Part shown: one piece after another, positions 5,291 to 5,357 of the stretch
Layout of the letters: each line of letters begins with the position of its first letter
Numbering within the stretch: the stretch's first letter is position 1
Assembly (NCBI GenBank): GCA_018883665.1
Contig: JAHLFU010000299.1
Coordinates: 1-5,357, forward strand
Source of the DNA: Paraprevotella stercoravium
GTDB lineage: Bacteria; Bacteroidota; Bacteroidia; Bacteroidales; Bacteroidaceae
Direction of reading: 5' to 3'
Length of the DNA: 5,357 bases
The notes under the pieces: model-generated
What the model saw: only the letters and a program-made list of their open reading frames with translations
Databases searched by the model: none
What the model was told of the DNA's origin: nothing
Position numbers and translations under genes: made by a program

Positions 5291-5357
5291 ATGAAAAAAA
5301 GATTCTTTTTTGCAGCCATGATGCTGCTTGCAACGACAGGGGCCTTCGCCCAGGGTA
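5291..5357 (+). CDS. traE: TraE-like (DUF4134) protein, signal peptide only (runs off right edge)
   Basis: Only 22 codons are visible: MKKRFFFAAMMLLATTGAFA followed by QG. This is a textbook Sec signal peptide, with a basic n-region (KKR), a hydrophobic core and an AFA cleavage motif before Q21. In Bacteroidales conjugative transposons TraE is a small DUF4134 membrane protein with just such a leader ending in FAQG, followed by TraF and the VirB4-like ATPase TraG. The order traA-traB-traD-traE supports the call. The mature domain is outside the window, so the identity rests on the leader and the context; another exported protein is possible. Confidence 0.55.
   Translation, partial: MKKRFFFAAMMLLATTGAFAQG

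Overview
The window reads as the mobilization/transfer junction of a Bacteroidales (Bacteroides-Parabacteroides-Prevotella type) integrative conjugative element of the CTnDOT-like 'Tra' family. The case rests on protein content recognised by eye: a MobA-like relaxosome protein and the start of a relaxase on the minus strand; a ParA-type ATPase (TraA), a DUF3408-like protein (TraB) and a TraD-like membrane protein on the plus strand; and the signal peptide of a TraE-like (DUF4134) protein at the right edge. Bacteroides-style promoters (-7 TAnnTTTG) and weak Shine-Dalgarno sites agree with this.

Layout. 1-727 (minus): mobA and the 5' end of mobB, overlapping by 11 bp. 728-905: a dense set of nested and mutually exclusive inverted repeats directly upstream of mobA, the best candidate for oriT and the relaxosome assembly site. 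939-969: a plausible mobA promoter. 981-1019: a motif that recurs upstream of traE. 1106-1289: a degenerate 20-bp-period tandem array packed with ACTG/CAGT tetramers, immediately upstream of traA. 1329-3399 (plus): traA-traB-traD, with traA and traB overlapping by 29 bp. 3431-3472: an 18-bp perfect hairpin, probably a terminator. 3473-5290: an AT-rich block separating traD from traE, holding one convincing minus-strand gene for a surface-type lipoprotein, one doubtful 61-codon ORF and long stretches without a gene. 5291-5357: the start of traE.

How it fits together. MobA and the relaxase would bind and nick the oriT region between the divergent mob and tra units. TraA and TraB look like a ParA ATPase with a small ribbon-helix-helix DNA-binding partner, and the repeat array beside them has the form expected of a centromere or operator for such a pair. 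TraD and TraE belong to the conjugation machinery. The lipoprotein block looks like cargo placed between traD and traE, with its own promoter and on the opposite strand.

The most interesting signals are the 20-bp ACTG array (candidate partition/operator site), the switch-like inverted repeats before mobA, and the lipoprotein-bearing insertion that splits the tra operon. No searches could be run. Family names are recognition from sequence, and functions of the non-coding elements are inference.
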